This document shows, piece after piece, positions 53,463 through 61,838 of a stretch of DNA of 64,000 nucleotides. Source of the stretch: BPGX01 sp035405785 (lineage in GTDB: Bacteria > Bacteroidota > Bacteroidia > B-17B0 > Aurantibacillaceae); contig DAONJS010000013.1 in assembly GCA_035405785.1 (NCBI GenBank), positions 8,189 to 72,188 on the forward strand. The letters run 5' to 3'. The notes beneath the pieces were generated by a model that saw only the letters and a list, made by a program, of their open reading frames with translations, made no database searches and was not told the DNA's origin. The position numbers and the translations under genes are program-made. How positions within the stretch are numbered: position 1 is the stretch's first letter; every line of letters starts with the position of its first letter.

Positions 53463-54424
53463 TAATATAAAGTTTGAGAATTATTGCCTTTGCCTGCAAA
53501 AGAGAATTTGTAAGATACAAAAATTTCTGCGGCAGGTCCTAAATATGTTTTTAAACCGTTGATGTATAGAAAATCATAACTTAACCCTGCTCTTAGTTTC
53601 TTTGAAACTATTGCACCAATACCTCCTGTAAGAGAATATCCATGTTTGTAACCAACAAAAACCCATCCATATTTGTCTGACTCTGCAACTACCTGTGCAT
53701 CAACCTGAACAGGTGCTCCCATTGAAAAACCTCCAACAGGTGTAGTATAGCGTAAGAAAATAGAGGGGATAACATTCAATGGAAAATCTCCACCTTCAAT
53801 GGCTTTGATAATATAAGATGCATTCCATGTAATGTGTTTGGTTGTAATATATTTTGTGAAATGTCCAGATGGGTCATCAAATTTTACTCTACTGTCTAAA
53901 AGTTGCCAACCTGTAAATCCTGTATTGAAATCTTTCCAAGTAAAATTAAATCCAAAAGCCATATCAAATGTGGCACGGCTAAAAGAATTAGCGTAGAGTT
54001 CTGGGTCTTTATTGTCTTTTACAACTACTCTGTTGTAATCAAATCTTCTTTGAAATGCACCTACATTAACACCAAAACTTAAAACTGCATCGTCATTAAG
54101 TTTAACTGCATGAGAGTAATTAGCATAACCAGCAGTTTGATCCCAAAGACCTGCTTTATCGTGAGTAACAATGATGCCAAAACCATTTTTTTTAGCTTGT
54201 AAAGGTGCTGAAAAAACAAGCACCTGATTAACTGGAGCATCGGGCATACTTGTCCATTGAGAACGGTGAAGTGCATATAAATCGCCCATATCATTTTGAT
54301 AACTCATTGCGGGATTTGTCAAAATTTTATTGAACATGTATTGATTTAACAAAGGCACTTGTTGTGCAAATAGAAATTGAACAATTCCTAAACTAATTAA
54401 GATAATTGTAAAAGTTTTTTTCAT
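53462..54424 (-). CDS. PorP/SprF family T9SS membrane protein
   Basis: A 320-residue outer-membrane beta-barrel protein with signal peptide MKKTFTIILISLGIVQFLFAQ, then QQVPLLNQYMFNKILTNPAMSY, the family's N-terminal pattern. The end KLRAGLSYDFLYINGLKTYLGPAAEIFVSYKF is typical. Members help secrete T9SS cargo or sit in the outer-membrane complex. It overlaps the start of the TPR/PD40 protein by 1 base, a common PorP plus PorE-like pairing. A full promoter (54441-54472) overlaps the end of the phosphatase gene upstream. Confidence 0.88.
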   Translation of the reverse strand: MKKTFTIILISLGIVQFLFAQQVPLLNQYMFNKILTNPAMSYQNDMGDLYALHRSQWTSMPDAPVNQVLVFSAPLQAKKNGFGIIVTHDKAGLWDQTAGYANYSHAVKLNDDAVLSFGVNVGAFQRRFDYNRVVVKDNKDPELYANSFSRATFDMAFGFNFTWKDFNTGFTGWQLLDSRVKFDDPSGHFTKYITTKHITWNASYIIKAIEGGDFPLNVIPSIFLRYTTPVGGFSMGAPVQVDAQVVAESDKYGWVFVGYKHGYSLTGGIGAIVSKKLRAGLSYDFLYINGLKTYLGPAAEIFVSYKFSFAGKGNNSQTLY

Positions 54425-54440
54425 AGTAGTAAATTTTTGG

Positions 54441-54472
54441 CAAAATTAAAGAAAATTATTCTAATTTTCAAA
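54441..54472 (-). promoter_or_regulatory. Promoter of the PorP - TPR/PD40 pair
   Basis: On the minus strand TTTG (54469-54472), 20 bases, TAATTTTG (54441-54448), both matching the consensus. The TTTG element lies across the stop codon of the upstream LMW phosphatase gene. Confidence 0.8.
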
Positions 54473-54965
54473 TTTTGTTTTCAACATCAGTAATTTTAAT
54501 TTCTGCATATTGTTCTACTAATTTTTTACAAGCGGAATGAATCATTTGAAAAACATTTTCAAAGTCCTGTTCTGTACCATAGTAGGGGTCAGGTATTTCA
54601 ATGTTTTGAGCAGGGTATAATACATTCATTAAATAATTTACTTTTTTCATTAAGTTTTCATCTTTTGCCATTTGTTTTAGATGGTTGTAGTGACTTTCAT
54701 CCATTACATAAATTTTATCAAATTCTAAGAAATCTGAATATTTGAATTGCCTTGCTACTAATGAACTTAAGTCAATATTATGTTTTTTAGCATTAAGAAT
54801 AGTTCTTCTATCTGGATGTTCACCAATGTGATAGGGAGCAATAGCGGCTGAATCTACAATAAGTGGTAATTTGTATTTTTGAACATAATGTAACATAATT
54901 CCTTCTGCAAGTGGCGATCTGCATATATTTCCAAGACAAACAAAAAGAATTTTATCTTTTTTCAT
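54468..54965 (-). CDS. Low-molecular-weight protein-tyrosine phosphatase
   Basis: A 165-residue cytoplasmic phosphatase. The P-loop CLGNICRSP (Cys10-x5-Arg16) forms the phosphocysteine site, and the general-acid Asp lies in IPDPYYG (about residue 124). Length is typical (150-165). In other bacteria such enzymes reverse BY-kinase phosphorylation in polysaccharide export; no BY-kinase is present here, so the substrate is unknown. It follows the histidine kinase gene by 17 bases and may share its transcript. Confidence 0.92.
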   Translation of the reverse strand: MKKDKILFVCLGNICRSPLAEGIMLHYVQKYKLPLIVDSAAIAPYHIGEHPDRRTILNAKKHNIDLSSLVARQFKYSDFLEFDKIYVMDESHYNHLKQMAKDENLMKKVNYLMNVLYPAQNIEIPDPYYGTEQDFENVFQMIHSACKKLVEQYAEIKITDVENKI

Positions 54966-54982
54966 AATTATAATAATTGATT

Positions 54983-56941
54983 TTAATTTTTGGGTTTATT
55001 AAAAACTAATTGAAAGATAGTGCCATTATCAACTTTGTATGAGTATTGTCCATCAATTTGTTCCGATAGTAATTTGATGAGTTCTATACCAAGAGATTCG
55101 GATTTATCAATTTTATTTAAGTCAATTCCTATACCATTATCTTTAATAATGAGTGTGCAATTATTTTTATCACAATGAAAAGATACTTCTATTTTACCTT
55201 TTTTATTTGGAAAAGCATATTTAATAGCATTTGTAATCACTTCGCTACAAATTAAACCAAGTGGAATAGCAGTGTCTAAAGGCAATTCAAGATTATCTGC
55301 ATCAATGTTTAAATGTAATTGTATATTGGTATTGTCAGAAAATGCAGAAATGGTTTGTTCGCAAAGATGACGAAGGTATTCGGCGGCATTGATATGCAGA
55401 AACTGATCTTTTTTGTAGAGCATTTGATGGGTAAGGGCAATAGATTGGATTCTTGCAGAAATTTCGTTAAGCAAAGTTTGGGCGTTTTCGCTTTTTTCTT
55501 TACTCATTTGAAGGCGGATAATGCTATTAATAATTTGCAAATTATTTTTTACTCTGTGATGAATTTCTTTGATGAGCATTTCTTTTTCTTTCAATGATTT
55601 TTGAATAGTTTGATTTTGTTGTTGAATAAGTTGATTGCTTTTTTCAAGTTCTTCTGAATGTTTTTGAGCTTCTCGGTAATATCTGAACAAAATAAATCCT
55701 GCAATTAAAAGTATGATAATAAAAATAATGAGATAAGTTTTTAGAGTATTGCTTTTTTCCTGTTCTAATTTTAATATAGACAGTGCCATTGTTTTTTCTT
55801 TCAGGGCATTATCTTTCTCCTGAACATTGTATGCAATTTCAGCATTGATGGCTTTTAATTCCTTTTCAAGTTCTAATACACTATCTTTCAGTTTTACATA
55901 TTGTTTTAAGAAATCTAATGATTTATGTATATCCCCGCTTTTTTCATAAAAAACAGATTTCCAGTAATATTTTTTGACAACATTATTTGGATAGCGAAAT
56001 TCAGGAATATCTAATATATCTAATGTATCTAAATATCTTTTTGCTAATGATAAATTATTTAAGTTGATATATGCTTCTATTAAACCAAGATAAGCATTGA
56101 AAGCACTTTCGTATTCTTTGTTGGCTAAACTATTTCTTACATCAATGAGTAAATAAGGTATGGCTTCTTTATATCTGTGAGTTTTTAATAATCCTACTGC
56201 AAGATTAGATTTTATGAGCGATACAAAGAAATTGTAATAATTAGTGTCTTTTTCTTTTTTATCGGTTTGAGATAATTCTTTTAGTGCTCTTTTGAAATTC
56301 ACTTCTGCACTATCGTATTTTTGCATTCTGTTGTAAAACACACCAATATCATTAAACATTCTTGCCGTTTCCCAGTGGTCATGAGAACCGTTTTCGTATT
56401 CTCTTCTACGCTCTGCAATAGCATATTTGTAAATACCAAGATAACTGTAAATTGTGCTTTTGGGAGTTCCTATCCAAAGTGCAATGGTTTTTCTATTCCA
56501 GTTTTTTTCAATTAGTTTGTGTATTTCTAATGCTTTGTTGTAATCATTAATTTTTAATAAACATTCTTTTAATAATAACATTGATTTAAGAGAATCATTA
56601 ATATTATCACAATGGTATTGTAAGGCGTTATTTGCAATTGAAATACATTTAGGAAATTGAGCATTATACATTGCTTCTTTGGCTTCTATTAAATCAAATA
56701 AAAATTTTGCTTCATTACTGGATGTTTGAGTATAAACTAATTTTTTGATTTTATCAAGAGTATCTTTTATTTGCGGATAAATATCTTTAATGTCATTAAA
56801 GTCAATATTGGCTACTAATCTTACTTTTTCTCTGTAGTCAGATTTATAAAATTGTTTTAAAAAGGCATCTTTATCAAATTGTGCAAATAAGTTTGACAAA
56901 CTAAAAATAACAATCAGATATGTCAATAAATTTTTTCTCAT
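54983..56941 (-). CDS. Sensor histidine kinase with TPR-like sensor region
   Basis: A 652-residue membrane kinase. Signal peptide or first membrane segment (about 1-20), a periplasmic TPR-like helical region (about 25-395), one membrane helix (402-420), a coiled coil, and then a HisKA_2-type domain with phospho-acceptor His461 in EIHHRVKNNLQII. The ATPase domain follows (EVITNAIKYAFPNK, DNGIGIDLNK, LGIELIKLLSEQ). Such TPR kinases are common orphans in Bacteroidota. No response regulator is next to it, so the target is unknown. Its ATG overlaps the prfA stop (ATGA). Confidence 0.9.
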   Translation of the reverse strand: MRKNLLTYLIVIFSLSNLFAQFDKDAFLKQFYKSDYREKVRLVANIDFNDIKDIYPQIKDTLDKIKKLVYTQTSSNEAKFLFDLIEAKEAMYNAQFPKCISIANNALQYHCDNINDSLKSMLLLKECLLKINDYNKALEIHKLIEKNWNRKTIALWIGTPKSTIYSYLGIYKYAIAERRREYENGSHDHWETARMFNDIGVFYNRMQKYDSAEVNFKRALKELSQTDKKEKDTNYYNFFVSLIKSNLAVGLLKTHRYKEAIPYLLIDVRNSLANKEYESAFNAYLGLIEAYINLNNLSLAKRYLDTLDILDIPEFRYPNNVVKKYYWKSVFYEKSGDIHKSLDFLKQYVKLKDSVLELEKELKAINAEIAYNVQEKDNALKEKTMALSILKLEQEKSNTLKTYLIIFIIILLIAGFILFRYYREAQKHSEELEKSNQLIQQQNQTIQKSLKEKEMLIKEIHHRVKNNLQIINSIIRLQMSKEKSENAQTLLNEISARIQSIALTHQMLYKKDQFLHINAAEYLRHLCEQTISAFSDNTNIQLHLNIDADNLELPLDTAIPLGLICSEVITNAIKYAFPNKKGKIEVSFHCDKNNCTLIIKDNGIGIDLNKIDKSESLGIELIKLLSEQIDGQYSYKVDNGTIFQLVFNKPKN

Positions 56942-58023
56942 TTAATTGTTTCTTGTAATCCTGATTCTTTTAATCTTTCAGCATTTTCAGCAAATTGAAG
57001 TGCGTCAATCATTTCCTGAATGTCGCCATTCATAAAATCGGTAAGGTTGTATAATGTAAGGTTTATTCTGTGGTCTGTGATTCTGTTTTGAGGATAGTTG
57101 TAAGTTCTTATTTTAGCACTTCTGTCGCCTGTGCTTACCATTGTTTTTCTTTTGTGGGAAACTTCTTCTAATCTTTTTTGATATTCAATTTCGTAAATTT
57201 TGTTTTTCAGCATTTGCATTGCTTTTTCGCGGTTGGCTAATTGCGATCTTTCAGTTTGGCACATTACAGTAATTCCAGTAGGAATGTGTGTGAGAATAAC
57301 TTTTGTTTCAACCTTATTTACATTTTGCCCGCCAGCACCACCACTTCGTGCTGTTTCCATTTTTACATCTGATTCTTTTACTTCTACATCGTATTCTTCT
57401 GCTTCCGGTAAAACCACAACGCTTGCAGCAGAAGTATGAACGCGTCCTTGTGTTTCGGTTGCAGGTACTCTTTGCACTCTATGCACACCACTTTCAAATT
57501 TTAATGTACCGTATGCATTAGGTCCTTTTACATTAAAAATAATTTCTTTGTAACCGCCCATTGTGCCGGGATTTGAATCAACCACTTCTACTTGAAATCC
57601 TTTTTTATCACAATATCTTTTGTACATTTCAAATAAGTCACCTGCAAAGATAGCGGCTTCATCACCTCCCGTTCCTGCACGGATTTCCATTACAGCATTT
57701 TTTGAATCTTCAGGGTCTTTTGGAACAAGCAACATTCTGATTTCAGATTCTAATTTTTGAATTTTATCTTCGTTTTCAGCAAGTTCTAATTTTGCTAATT
57801 CCAAAAGTTCTTTATCTTTTTCATTGCTTAAAATTTCTTTTGCATTATTAACTGCATTGAGTACTTTTTTATATTCGTCAAATTTATCAACAACTTCTTT
57901 AAGTTGATTATATTCTTTATTCAGTTGTTTAAATTTTTTCATATCTGCAATGACAGCAGGGTCTGAAAGTTTTAGTTCAATATCGTGAAATTTTCTTTTT
58001 AATTCTTCTAATTTTTCAATCAT
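56938..58023 (-). CDS. prfA: Peptide chain release factor 1
   Basis: Reads UAA/UAG stops and releases the peptide. The 361-residue protein shows GTGGDEA, the tripeptide anticodon region RVPATE (PAT, the RF1-type PxT, 187-189), and the catalytic GGQ (231-233) in SGGAGGQNVNKVET. Length is typical (about 360). It overlaps the histidine kinase start by ATGA, so the kinase is probably in the same transcript. It is divergent from the M1 peptidase gene. Confidence 0.97.
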   Translation of the reverse strand: MIEKLEELKRKFHDIELKLSDPAVIADMKKFKQLNKEYNQLKEVVDKFDEYKKVLNAVNNAKEILSNEKDKELLELAKLELAENEDKIQKLESEIRMLLVPKDPEDSKNAVMEIRAGTGGDEAAIFAGDLFEMYKRYCDKKGFQVEVVDSNPGTMGGYKEIIFNVKGPNAYGTLKFESGVHRVQRVPATETQGRVHTSAASVVVLPEAEEYDVEVKESDVKMETARSGGAGGQNVNKVETKVILTHIPTGITVMCQTERSQLANREKAMQMLKNKIYEIEYQKRLEEVSHKRKTMVSTGDRSAKIRTYNYPQNRITDHRINLTLYNLTDFMNGDIQEMIDALQFAENAERLKESGLQETIK

Positions 58024-58131
58024 AGTTCTTGATTAGTACTTATTCAAATGGCGAATTTACGAATTATTTATTAATCAAGCGAATTTATTTATGATAAGGA
58101 AAATATTTTCATTTATTTTCGGCAAAAAAAT

Positions 58132-60474
58132 ATGTTGAAAAAATTGTTATTTACACTGATTTCCTCATCTGTTGGCACATTTCAATATGCTCAATACAAC
58201 CAACTTTCCTGCTATTACAAAGATGCGGGTAAATCTGCACGAGAACATTTGGTAGATTTTCAGCATTTGAAATTAGAGGTGAGTTTTGATACTTTGCAAT
58301 CTAAAGTTTATGGAAAAGTAACACATCAATTTACAACATTAAGAAATAATTTGGATTCGCTTGTTTTAGATGCAGTTGATATAGATGTAAAGAAAATTTA
58401 TTTTCAAAAAAATGAAGTCAAATTCATTACTAAATCTGATTTACTCAATATTTACTTACCAAAAAAATTATCCAAAAATGATACTGCAAGTATTTCAATT
58501 ATTTATGAATGTAAGCCAAAGAGAGGTTTGTATTTTATTGGATGGAATGATTCATTAAAGATTTCAAGGAAACAAATATGGACACAAGGGCAGGGTATTG
58601 ATAATCGCCATTGGATTCCTATGTTTGATGATATGTCAGATAAAATTACAACAGATATTTTTATTCAATTTAATAAAAAATATCCTGTAGTTTCTAATGG
58701 TGTTTTAGTTGAACAAAAAGATTTGAAAAATAATTTGAAGGAATATCACTTTAAGATGAATAAACCACACGCACCTTATTTGATAATGCTTGCAATTGGT
58801 GACTACAAAACTAAAAAATTCAAAAGTAAAAGTGGAGTTGAAATAACCGCTTATTATTATCCAGACAAAGAATATTGTGCTGATACAACATTTCGTTTTT
58901 CTGCTCAAATGATGGACTTTTTGGAAAAAGAAACAGGATTGAAATATCCATGGGAGAGGTATTCAATTATTCCTGTTCAGGAATTTATGTATGGTGCAAT
59001 GGAAAATACAACGGCTACTATTTTTGGTGATTTTTTTCTGATAGATGAATATTCTATTAATGACAGAGATTTCTTGCCAGTAGCGGCTCACGAACTTGCT
59101 CATCAATGGTTTGGTGATTATGTTACTGCTTATTCAAATGCACATACATGGTTGCAGGAAAGTTTTGCTACTCATTACAACTGGTTAGTAGAAAAAGAAT
59201 ACTTTGGGAAAGACCATTATGATTGGTTAAGAAAATCTGCTACCGATGGAATTTTAAGAGAATCAGAAAAAAATCTATATCCTATTGCTCATTCAAATGC
59301 AGGAACAGTAAGAGTTTATCCAAAAGGGGCTTACGTTTTACACATGTTGAAATATGTGATTGGTAAGGAATTGTATGATGCTTCTATCAAAAGATATTTG
59401 CTTGAACATCCATATCAAAATGTAGAGACAAATGATTTAATGATGGCTATTTACAAAGAAACAGGTATAAATTTAGATTGGTTTTTTGATGAGTGGCTTT
59501 ATAGAGGCGGTGAGCCGCATTTTGAAGTGAAGTTTGAACAATTTGAAAAAGAAAATGAAAAAGTGGGTGTATTTTATGTAAAGCAAGTTCAGGAATTCAA
59601 AGATAATGTATATTTATTCAAAATGCCTGTTGAATTTGAAATTCATTTTTCAGATGGTAGTTTTGTAAATAAAAGAGTTTTGATTGAAAACAAAGATGAA
59701 GTATTTAAAATTCCATTTTCTAAAGATAAAGAAATACGATTTGTTTTATTTGATCCGAATAGCAATATTCTAAAAAAAGTAAAATTTGAGAAATCATTTG
59801 AATATCTGAAAAATCAAGCAATTTATGCTCCAAATATGTTAGACCGATATGATGCTATTGTTGATATGAGAAACATTTCAATAGATAAAAAGAGAGAATT
59901 TTTGCAGGAAAGATTTTACAAAGAAAATTTTCATGCTATTCAATCTGAAATTGTAAAACAATTGATAAATGATACAACACAGCCAAAATCACTTGAAGTA
60001 ATTAAGTATGCTTTAATAAAAGCACATCCGTTGGTAAATAGAGCAGTTATTGAAAATACAAAGAAAATTCCTTCTTCACTAAAAAAGGAATTTTTTGAAG
60101 CATTGAAAACTACTAAATCTTACATTAATATTGAAAAATTGATGTGGTTGTTATATGATAATTTTCCATCAGAATATCAAGATATTATTTCATCTGTAAG
60201 AAATTTTAAACCAAACAATAGAAGTATTGAAATTACAGTATTAGCCATTGATTATTTAGTTACAAAAAATAAAACATCATTAGAAAAACTTGTTTTGTAT
60301 AGTTCGCCATCCTTTGATTTTACAGTAAGAATGAATGCTTTTAATGCTCTTGTAAAAGTGAATTACAAAGATGAAAGAGTTATCAATTATCTAAAACAAG
60401 CGAGTAAAAGTGCTAATTTTAGATTAGCAAATGCTGCCAAAGAAACTTTGAATTATTTTGAAAAACAAAAATAA
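58132..60474 (+). CDS. M1 family aminopeptidase, exported
   Basis: A 780-residue zinc aminopeptidase with an N-terminal signal peptide (cleavage near FQYAQ). Motifs are the substrate-binding GAMEN (288-292), the zinc site HELAHQWFGD (320-329) with third ligand Glu343 in LQESFATH, and a C-terminal region of HEAT-like helices (about 580-775). It removes N-terminal residues from peptides, probably in the periplasm. Together with the DPP7-like enzyme it may support peptide nutrition. It is followed by the threonine aldolase gene with a 1-base gap, so they likely form an operon. Confidence 0.93.
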   Translation: MLKKLLFTLISSSVGTFQYAQYNQLSCYYKDAGKSAREHLVDFQHLKLEVSFDTLQSKVYGKVTHQFTTLRNNLDSLVLDAVDIDVKKIYFQKNEVKFITKSDLLNIYLPKKLSKNDTASISIIYECKPKRGLYFIGWNDSLKISRKQIWTQGQGIDNRHWIPMFDDMSDKITTDIFIQFNKKYPVVSNGVLVEQKDLKNNLKEYHFKMNKPHAPYLIMLAIGDYKTKKFKSKSGVEITAYYYPDKEYCADTTFRFSAQMMDFLEKETGLKYPWERYSIIPVQEFMYGAMENTTATIFGDFFLIDEYSINDRDFLPVAAHELAHQWFGDYVTAYSNAHTWLQESFATHYNWLVEKEYFGKDHYDWLRKSATDGILRESEKNLYPIAHSNAGTVRVYPKGAYVLHMLKYVIGKELYDASIKRYLLEHPYQNVETNDLMMAIYKETGINLDWFFDEWLYRGGEPHFEVKFEQFEKENEKVGVFYVKQVQEFKDNVYLFKMPVEFEIHFSDGSFVNKRVLIENKDEVFKIPFSKDKEIRFVLFDPNSNILKKVKFEKSFEYLKNQAIYAPNMLDRYDAIVDMRNISIDKKREFLQERFYKENFHAIQSEIVKQLINDTTQPKSLEVIKYALIKAHPLVNRAVIENTKKIPSSLKKEFFEALKTTKSYINIEKLMWLLYDNFPSEYQDIISSVRNFKPNNRSIEITVLAIDYLVTKNKTSLEKLVLYSSPSFDFTVRMNAFNALVKVNYKDERVINYLKQASKSANFRLANAAKETLNYFEKQK

Positions 60475-60475
60475 T

Positions 60476-61498
60476 ATGTCAGAAATAATTGATTTAAGAA
60501 GCGATACTGTAACAAAGCCCACAAAAGAGATGTTGGAATGTATGATGAATGCAGAAGTGGGTGATGATGTATTTGGCGAAGATCCAACAGTGAATGAACT
60601 TGAAAAATATGGTGCGGAGTTATTCGGCAAAGAATCAGCATTGTTTTGCCCGAGCGGTACAATGAGTAATCAAATTGCACTAAGAGTGCATACGCAACCA
60701 GGTGATGAAGTAATATGCGATATTCATTCACATATTTATCATTATGAAACAGGTGGAATGGCGGTGCATTCTGGTATTCAACCAAAATTTATTATAACAG
60801 ATAATGGTATCATAAATGCTCAACAAGTAGAACAAAACATCAATCCTTATGCAGATTGGCTTACACGCACATCGCTTGTAGTTATTGAAAATACATGTAA
60901 TAGAGCAGGAGGCACTTATTATAATTTGCAAAATATTAAGGAGATTTATGAAGTTACAAGAAAATATTCCTTGAAAATGCACATAGACGGAGCAAGAATT
61001 TTCAATGCTATTGTAGAAAATGATTATACTGCAAAAGATGTAGGTAAATACTGCGATACTATTTCTGTGTGTTTATCAAAAGGATTAGGATCACCAGTAG
61101 GGACATTATTAATTGGAGATAAAGAAACTATTCGTAAAGCAAGGAGAATAAGAAAACAAATGGGAGGCGGAATGCGACAAGGTGGTATTCTTGCAGCAGC
61201 AGGTTTGTATGCTTTGAAAAATCATATTAAAGATTTGAAACAAGATCATATTAAAGCGAAAAAATTGTATGAAGTTTTATCACAAGCAAGTTATGTAAAA
61301 TCTATCAAGCCAGTTTATACTAACATTGTGATATTTGAATTATCAGACAATATCAATCCGATAGAGTTTGAGAAAAAATTAGCAGAAAACGGTATTCGTA
61401 TTTCAACATTTGGGAAGCAAGTTATCAGAATGGTTACGCACAGAGAAATTGATGATAAAATGATGGAAAGAGTTTTAGATGTATTGAAAAGGATATAA
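60476..61498 (+). CDS. ltaE: Low-specificity L-threonine aldolase
   Basis: Cleaves L-threonine or allo-threonine to glycine and acetaldehyde using PLP. The 340-residue protein begins MSEIIDLRSDTVTKPT and contains EDPTVNELE, IENTCNRAGGTYY, the HIDGARIFNA motif and the PLP lysine Lys202 in SVCLSKGLGSPVGT. The reading frame extends upstream to 60458, but the ATG at 60476, one base after the M1 peptidase stop, gives the normal start. The glycine produced could feed the glycine cleavage system (gcvP at 25131). The family A repeat follows its stop. Confidence 0.94.
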   Translation: MSEIIDLRSDTVTKPTKEMLECMMNAEVGDDVFGEDPTVNELEKYGAELFGKESALFCPSGTMSNQIALRVHTQPGDEVICDIHSHIYHYETGGMAVHSGIQPKFIITDNGIINAQQVEQNINPYADWLTRTSLVVIENTCNRAGGTYYNLQNIKEIYEVTRKYSLKMHIDGARIFNAIVENDYTAKDVGKYCDTISVCLSKGLGSPVGTLLIGDKETIRKARRIRKQMGGGMRQGGILAAAGLYALKNHIKDLKQDHIKAKKLYEVLSQASYVKSIKPVYTNIVIFELSDNINPIEFEKKLAENGIRISTFGKQVIRMVTHREIDDKMMERVLDVLKRI

Positions 61499-61514
61499 AT
61501 TGAAGTGTACAATG

Positions 61515-61567
61515 TGCCGACGCTTGCGGTCGGCATGCTGACATTTTGCTTTGCAAAATCGTCAGCA
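61515..61567 (-). repeat. Double-hairpin repeat, family A copy 5
   Basis: TGCCGAC (61515-61521) / GTCGGCA and TGCTGACATTTTGC / GCAAAATCGTCAGCA; the second hairpin is nearly perfect. It begins 16 bases after the threonine aldolase stop. Confidence 0.85.
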
Positions 61568-61623
61568 TTCAATATTCAATGCTCAATGCTCAATGCTCAA
61601 TTCTCAATTTTCAATGTTCAATG
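61568..61623. repeat. Short tandem repeat (TCAATGCT-type)
   Basis: Seven or so degenerate 7-9-base units (TTCAATAT, TCAATGC, TCAATTC, TTCAATGT). It directly abuts family A copy 5, as similar short runs flank the other copies. Along with 61515-61567, 61645-61732 and 61776-61831 it fills the 340-base gap between threonine aldolase and the cystathionine synthase gene. Confidence 0.7.
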
Positions 61624-61644
61624 ATTTTATAGTTATGAATTTTA

Positions 61645-61732
61645 CGTCATTAAGAGAAGTGAAGTAATCTCAAAAGTATTATACACAAAACAATTACGAG
61701 ATTGCTTCGGACTATCTTCCTCGCAATGACGA
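61645..61732. repeat. 88-bp inverted repeat, family D copy 2
   Basis: Arms CGTCATTAAGAGAAGTGAAG and CGCAATGACG; inner arms GTAATCTCA and GAGATTGCTTC. Mostly the same as copy 1 at 47885-47974, with scattered substitutions in the left arm. Both are preceded by TTATGAGTTTTAC-like sequence and followed by ACAAAACT/ACTCAAAACT repeats. Confidence 0.8.
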
Positions 61733-61775
61733 CAAAACTAAGCATTAAAAACTTAAAACTCAAAACTAATTAAAT

Positions 61776-61831
61776 TTTGCGTCTCCGCGTCTTAGCGGTG
61801 AAAAATTTTAATAGTGGATGAGAATGGTAAC
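61776..61831 (+). repeat. Partial family B-type sequence
   Basis: TTTGCGTCTCCGCGTCTTAGCGGTGAAAAA matches 25018-25056. The end GAGAATGGTAAC (61820-61831) resembles the family B right end. The left half is missing; the preceding bases are AAAACTC-type short repeats. Confidence 0.6.
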
Positions 61832-61838
61832 AAAAAAA

